From NCBI GenBank assembly GCA_041619555.1, contig JBFKDQ010000066.1:1-18485 (forward strand): a stretch of 18,485 bases of DNA, written 5' to 3'. Below are positions 14,411-18,485 of this stretch, in pieces. A program made the translations under genes and the position numbers. Position 1 is the first letter of the stretch. Each line of letters begins with the position of its first letter. The notes below the pieces were generated by a model. That model did no database searches. It was given only the letters and a program-made list of their open reading frames with translations, and was not told the DNA's origin. Source of the DNA: Oceanococcus sp041619555 (GTDB lineage Bacteria; Pseudomonadota; Gammaproteobacteria; Nevskiales; Oceanococcaceae).

Positions 14411-14922
14411 AATTGCGTTTCAGCAACCCCTACTGGCTGTGGCTCTCCCTGTTCGTGATCCTGGCAGATCAGGTGACCAAGCAACTCATCTTGCGTCATT
14501 TCCACTGGTTCGAGGTGATGCCCCTCACCAATCATCTGAATCTGACGTATGTTCGCAATACCGGCGCGGCGTTTTCCAGTTTCAGCAGTTTGCCACCCTG
14601 GGTGTTTGTCCTGCTGGGGGTCGGTGTCAGCATCGGGATCGTGGTGTGGCTACGCCGTAATCTTCATGGCCAGCAACTGGTGGCGGTGGCCATGTGTCTG
14701 ATCATGGGCGGCGCCCTGGGCAATGTGATCGACCGGGTCCGTCATGGATTTGTCGTCGATTTCATTGATTTTCATATTGGCCAGTGGCATTTCGCTGCAT
14801 TCAATGTGGCGGATGCGGCGATTTCTTGCGGCGCCGCCTTGCTGATTCTGGACATGATCCTGCAGTGGCTGCGCGAACGGAAAGAAAAATCAGCCGACAA
14901 GAATGTGAGCGAGGGAAGCTGA
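14407..14922 (+). CDS. lspA: Lipoprotein signal peptidase (signal peptidase II)
   Basis: LspA is an inner-membrane aspartyl protease that removes signal peptides from diacylglyceryl-modified prolipoproteins. The 171 residues form four transmembrane helices. They carry LADQVTKQLI (19-28), TYVRNTGAAFS (47-57), GGALGNVIDR (101-110), VVDFIDF with catalytic Asp118, and FNVADAAI with catalytic Asp136, as in the P. aeruginosa enzyme. The start is GTG at 14407, overlapping the ribF stop (GTGA), with AGGA about eight bases before it. ispH follows three bases after its stop, without the fkpB gene that often lies between them. Confidence 0.96.
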   Translation: MKLRFSNPYWLWLSLFVILADQVTKQLILRHFHWFEVMPLTNHLNLTYVRNTGAAFSSFSSLPPWVFVLLGVGVSIGIVVWLRRNLHGQQLVAVAMCLIMGGALGNVIDRVRHGFVVDFIDFHIGQWHFAAFNVADAAISCGAALLILDMILQWLRERKEKSADKNVSEGS

Positions 14923-14925
14923 AGC

Positions 14926-15858
14926 ATGCAAATCAAACTGGCCAATCCGCGTGGCTTCTGTGCCGGTGTCGATCGAGCGATCGAGATCGTCGAACGGGCG
15001 CTGCAGCGCCTGCAAGCGCCCATCTACGTACGCCATGAGGTGGTACACAATCGTTTCGTGGTCGAAGATCTGCGGCAGAAGGGGGCGATCTTCGTCGAGG
15101 AAGTCGATGAGATTCCTGCCGGTGCAACCTGCATCTTTAGCGCCCATGGGGTGTCGCAGCAGGTGCGTGAACAGGCGCGCCAGCGCGGCCTGACGGTGCT
15201 GGACGCCACCTGTCCGCTGGTCACCAAGGTCCACGTGGAAGTCCTGCGCTATTCCCGCGAAGGTCGCGATGTGGTGCTGATCGGGCATCAGGGTCATCCC
15301 GAGGTCGAGGGCACGATGGGGCAGTTTGATTCCTCCCAGGGCGGGACGATTCATCTGGTTGAAACGCCGGCGGATGTCACGCGCATGGAGGTTCGCGATT
15401 CTGCCCGCCTGGCCTATGTGACCCAGACCACCCTGTCCGTGGATGATACCGCTCGCGTCATCGACGCCTTGCGAGCACGATTCCCGCAGATCGACGGCCC
15501 GCGCAAGGATGACATCTGTTACGCCACTCAGAATCGGCAGGATGCGGTGCGCGGCCTGGCCCAGGACTGCGATGTGGTCCTGGTGGTGGGCTCGGCCAAC
15601 TCATCCAATTCGAATCGTCTGCGTGAACTGGCGGAACTGGTCGGCGCCCGCGCCTATCTGATTGACGGGCCGGAGGACATCGACCCGGCCTGGATCGAGG
15701 GCAGTCAGAGTGTCGGCCTGAGTGCGGGCGCCTCGGCGCCAGATATTCTCGTGCAGCAGGTGGTCAGCCGGCTCCAGGAACTGGGGGGTGAGGCGCCGCA
15801 GGAACTGCCCGGGCGGGAGGAAAACATCACTTTCGTCCTGCCCTCGATGCTGCGCTGA
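14926..15858 (+). CDS. ispH: 4-hydroxy-3-methylbut-2-enyl diphosphate reductase
   Basis: IspH (LytB) is the last enzyme of the MEP pathway and reduces HMBPP to IPP and DMAPP using a [4Fe-4S] cluster. The three cluster cysteines are present: Cys12 in RGFCAGVDRA, Cys96 in DATCPLVTKVH and Cys198 in DICYATQNRQ. Substrate residues His41 (HEVVHN), His74 (SAHGVS), His124 and Glu126 (GHQGHPEVEGTMG) are also in place, as is the SANSSNSNRL loop. At 310 residues it is of normal length. GAGGGAAG lies seven bases before the ATG. It ends the murJ operon, 17 bp from the convergent pilE with no clear terminator. Its product, IPP, is a substrate of IspB at the other end of the cluster. Confidence 0.97.
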   Translation: MQIKLANPRGFCAGVDRAIEIVERALQRLQAPIYVRHEVVHNRFVVEDLRQKGAIFVEEVDEIPAGATCIFSAHGVSQQVREQARQRGLTVLDATCPLVTKVHVEVLRYSREGRDVVLIGHQGHPEVEGTMGQFDSSQGGTIHLVETPADVTRMEVRDSARLAYVTQTTLSVDDTARVIDALRARFPQIDGPRKDDICYATQNRQDAVRGLAQDCDVVLVVGSANSSNSNRLRELAELVGARAYLIDGPEDIDPAWIEGSQSVGLSAGASAPDILVQQVVSRLQELGGEAPQELPGREENITFVLPSMLR

Positions 15859-15875
15859 ACCTGCCGTCGGCGGGA

Positions 15876-16328
15876 CTACCAGCAGTCTGCTGAAGTGGCC
15901 CCGCGGGTCTGCCGCTGATCGATGCTGAATTCCGCGCAGTGGGTGTCATGGGCCTGGGTTTTGACCGCAGTGGCCTTGGCCAGAAAATCGAAGTTGGTGC
16001 TCTGGCTCAAGGTGAGCTTGTAGGTCGCATCATCCTGCTGGGTTGCGCTGGGGCTGCCCTCACCGTCGATATAAAAAATGGTGGCGGGGTAGCCCAGCTT
16101 GGTCAATGTAGCCGCATAGCGTTTCAGGTCGGCGTAGTAATTCTCCTGCTTGGAAGCGATGTCCAGAAGTACGTTCTTGGCTGAAGAGCGTTTCGCAGAG
16201 GTGACGTACTGCTGATAGGAGGGAATGGCAACGGCCGCGATGATGCCGACAATCGCCAGGGCGACCATCAGTTCGATCAGGGAAAATCCACGTTGTGGCT
16301 CGGATCGATGCCAAATTGGGCTATTCAT
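15876..16328 (-). CDS. pilE: Type IV minor pilin PilE
   Basis: This 150-residue prepilin has a 14-residue basic leader ending Gly14, cut by the prepilin peptidase PilD before Phe15 in RGFSLIELMVALAIVGIIA. Glu5 of the mature protein is present, followed by the long hydrophobic N-terminal helix. Two cysteines near the end (131 and 149) can form the disulfide loop typical of pilins. Placement straight after pilY1 and beside ispH matches pilE of Pseudomonas and Xanthomonadales, where it primes pilus assembly together with PilV, PilW, PilX and FimU. The ATG at 16328 overlaps the pilY1 end by eight bases; a TTG three bases earlier is also possible. Sequence alone does not separate it from other minor pilins. 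Confidence 0.9.
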   Translation of the reverse strand: MNSPIWHRSEPQRGFSLIELMVALAIVGIIAAVAIPSYQQYVTSAKRSSAKNVLLDIASKQENYYADLKRYAATLTKLGYPATIFYIDGEGSPSATQQDDATYKLTLSQSTNFDFLAKATAVKTQAHDTHCAEFSIDQRQTRGATSADCW

Positions 16329-18485
16329 CAACGGCGGGCTCCACCAGTTGCCAGTAGGTACGGAAGCGGTTGGACTTGTCCAGATCCTCGAAGGAGAGGT
16401 CCGGTTTCAGAATCTGATTGGGCGGGACGAAGACCACCTCGGCTGGGATGCCGCCGGAATCCAGCGTGTCATAGCGGTCTTCCTTGCCGTCCTCGGTGGC
16501 GCTGTAATCCTTGGCCGGCGTTCCGTCCTGCAGATTGACGGCATACAGTCGCCCGCTGCCTTCGGCAGCGCTACAGGCCGCACCGGTATCCGCCGAAGGT
16601 GGGAGATAGGTGGTGAAATAGATCACGCCGCCGAAGCTGAAGGGTACAGCCAGACCCTTCTCACCCTGCGCTTCAAGTTTCAAGCGCCAGCCGTAGGTCA
16701 GATCCGGTGCTGTGGTGCAACTGTCATCGGCCAGGCAGTTGTCCGTGATGTCCGCCAGATCCGCCAGTTCCAGGGGGCGATCAGGGCCGAGCGGTGCGCC
16801 GTCGCCCTTCGTGATGTTGCGATCCTTCAGCATGAAGGCGTAATTCTGATGGGCGCCGCCGTAATCCAGCGGGTTTGCACGGTTGCCCGAGGTGATGATG
16901 ATCGCGTCGTAGGCGCCAAGCGCGTCGCGGGACTGGACAAAGTCGGCGGCGTGAAAGAAACGACGATCAACATCATCGACGTCGCCATGGCGGCCGAGGG
17001 CCGCCAGATGGCTGAGGCGCCAGCTCGACTGACTGCCGTGGAAATCCGCACGCCAGAGATTGCCGCCGGTATCACCGAACAGAGCGCGATCGATCAGGCC
17101 ATCGCCATCGGTGTCGGCGATGGTCACGTCGGAAGGTGCCGAGTCCTCGAAATCGAGATGGGTCAGTTCCTTGATCAGGGCGCCGGTTTCGGCATTGACC
17201 ACATACAGCGAATTACCTTTCGAATCATCCTGGCCGCGAACATGGCGGTCTTTTCTGTTGTCGTAGCCGCCTGCGAAGACCAGCACCTGCAGGGTGCCGC
17301 TATCGGTCTGCATCTTGCCGGATTGGGGGGTCGAGAACGTCAGTCCGAGATTGCTGAAATCACCAGTTGGGGTGATCCTCCAGGCCAGTTCGGGTTCGTT
17401 GGGGTTGGTGACATCAAGGGCGTAATAATTGCTGCCACCTCGACGCTGGCCGATGACGAACATCACCGTGTCCGCACTGCCATCGACGGTGCTGGCGCCT
17501 TCATCGGCGCGGAAGAAGACCGGGGCAGGACTGCCGTCAACGCCGTAGGGATGCGCGCGGCCGGGCTGATTCGCGCGCAGTTTTTCCTGAGTTTCGTAGG
17601 TTGATTGCGGGATGAAGCTCCACAGTTCCCGGCCGCTTTCGCTGCCATCAATATTGGTATTGCGAATCATGCGGATGCCGCCATCGTCGCTGGCCACGGC
17701 AATGTAGATCGCCGGATTGGACTGTGTGTACTGGCCGGCCACGGGGTCATTGAACGCTCCGTAGTTCATCGGGAAGGGTTTGGAATGCAGGGGATCACCA
17801 AACAGCCAGGGCCGCGCGTCCGTGGTGGATGAGTCGCCGTCTGCATCATCGATGTCCAGGCCCCGCATGTAACGCACCAGATCGTTGGCGGTCGTGGCCG
17901 AGCCCAGTCCCAGAATCGACATGACGCTGGTCAACAGGGAACTGGGCGTGAGTGGCGTGGGGTCAGCGTCCAGATCGATCAGGGTATTGCCACTATTGGT
18001 ATAGACCTTGCGGTCACCATCGGTATTGTTCTCACCGATGCTGCCGGTGTCGGCAATGTATCCGACGATGTTCTGCCCGGCGCCACCGCGATTGACATGA
18101 CGGCCATCCCGGTCCTTGAGGATATTGGTGTCCGGATCCGGGTCTGCGGGCAGCAGATCATTGTCACTGTTGTCTTTGAGACGGGTCCAGGAGGTCAGGG
18201 CCGAATACTTGATGCGACCGTCTTCCCCCACGGCGGGTTCACCAAGGGCATCGACAATCGTCCGCGAACCGCCCGATGAAGCAATCTTCAGCTTCTTGAC
18301 ATTGCCATGCCAGTAGGGGGTTTCCTGCGCTTCAAACAGGGCCAGGAAAAGCTCGTCCTCGGTTTCTGCCCGGTTGAATACATTGACCGGAATGGATGCC
18401 GCGACATAGGTGGTGGAGACCGACAGGATCTGGCGGAAAATCTCCGTCAACGCATTGACCAGAGCCTCCGCGTCACCGGTCAGGG
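16321..18485 (-). CDS. pilY1: Type IV pilus adhesin/assembly protein PilY1, C-terminal part
   Basis: The frame is open from the right edge to the TAG at 16321-16323, giving 720 residues; the N-terminus lies outside. PilY1 is a large surface or tip protein needed for pilus extension, adhesion and, in some species, surface sensing. The fragment has the PilY1 propeller signature: YIAVASDDGGIRMI, ELWSFIPQ, HPYGVDGSPAPVFF, then GQRRGGSNYYALDV. An EF-hand-like calcium loop DTDGDGLID (17089-17115) sits between blades, where P. aeruginosa PilY1 has its regulatory calcium site. LFGDTGGNLWRADFHG follows. The gene overlaps pilE by eight bases; no pilY2 lies between. No second C-terminal domain is present. 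Confidence 0.93.
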   Translation of the reverse strand, partial: LTGDAEALVNALTEIFRQILSVSTTYVAASIPVNVFNRAETEDELFLALFEAQETPYWHGNVKKLKIASSGGSRTIVDALGEPAVGEDGRIKYSALTSWTRLKDNSDNDLLPADPDPDTNILKDRDGRHVNRGGAGQNIVGYIADTGSIGENNTDGDRKVYTNSGNTLIDLDADPTPLTPSSLLTSVMSILGLGSATTANDLVRYMRGLDIDDADGDSSTTDARPWLFGDPLHSKPFPMNYGAFNDPVAGQYTQSNPAIYIAVASDDGGIRMIRNTNIDGSESGRELWSFIPQSTYETQEKLRANQPGRAHPYGVDGSPAPVFFRADEGASTVDGSADTVMFVIGQRRGGSNYYALDVTNPNEPELAWRITPTGDFSNLGLTFSTPQSGKMQTDSGTLQVLVFAGGYDNRKDRHVRGQDDSKGNSLYVVNAETGALIKELTHLDFEDSAPSDVTIADTDGDGLIDRALFGDTGGNLWRADFHGSQSSWRLSHLAALGRHGDVDDVDRRFFHAADFVQSRDALGAYDAIIITSGNRANPLDYGGAHQNYAFMLKDRNITKGDGAPLGPDRPLELADLADITDNCLADDSCTTAPDLTYGWRLKLEAQGEKGLAVPFSFGGVIYFTTYLPPSADTGAACSAAEGSGRLYAVNLQDGTPAKDYSATEDGKEDRYDTLDSGGIPAEVVFVPPNQILKPDLSFEDLDKSNRFRTYWQLVEPAVDE

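Noticed and set aside
15859..15875. A terminator between ispH and pilE
   Set aside because: A six-pair stem with a three-base loop can be drawn, but no T-tract follows on either strand.
16225..17604. A 459-codon open frame on the plus strand opposite pilY1
   Set aside because: It is antisense to a clear PilY1 propeller, has no recognisable domain, and crosses the pilE-pilY1 junction.

Overview
The window is a GC-rich gammaproteobacterial chromosome segment. The gene order ispB, rplU, rpmA, obgE, proB, rpsT, murJ, ribF, lspA, ispH, pilE, pilY1, with a tRNA-Pro just downstream of ispB, follows a neighbourhood I recall from Pseudomonas and Xanthomonadales. The GlyGly-CTERM tail on the large secreted protein also fits Gammaproteobacteria. 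I cannot name the genus. No insertion sequence, integrase, CRISPR array or phage gene was seen.

Left part (1-7300). The window opens with the tail of a probable PQQ-dependent aldose sugar dehydrogenase. A 1098-residue secreted beta-propeller (BNR/Asp-box) protein follows, ending in a GlyGly-CTERM sorting tail and a clear intrinsic terminator. Next come tRNA-Arg(CCT) and, convergent with it, an alpha/beta hydrolase whose stop codon lies inside the tRNA gene. The hydrolase is translationally adjacent to a small two-helix membrane protein. Divergent from this pair is a DUF4126 membrane protein. Convergent with that is a multi-spanning protein with a TonB/AgmX-like periplasmic C-terminal domain.

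Middle part (7434-11814). On the minus strand, ispB (ubiquinone side chain) begins with TTG and is followed by tRNA-Pro(CGG). On the plus strand, rplU-rpmA-obgE-proB run from a strong sigma70-type promoter. Between rpmA and obgE, a GC-rich hairpin with a U-tract sits between a good Shine-Dalgarno sequence and the obgE ATG. obgE and proB overlap. proB ends in an exact 15-bp tandem duplication and a bidirectional terminator shared with convergent rpsT.

Right part (11820-18485). rpsT (GTG start) and murJ have back-to-back promoters. murJ-ribF-lspA-ispH form a tight plus-strand operon joining peptidoglycan lipid II flipping, FMN/FAD synthesis, lipoprotein signal peptide cleavage and isoprenoid synthesis. 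ileS and fkpB, which usually lie in this cluster, are absent. Convergent with ispH are pilE (minor pilin) and the C-terminal two thirds of pilY1 (type IV pilus adhesin/assembly factor), overlapping by 8 bp and running off the right edge.

Most of the window is conserved core genome. The less ordinary parts are the GlyGly-CTERM propeller, the TonB-like membrane protein, the obgE leader and the loss of ileS.
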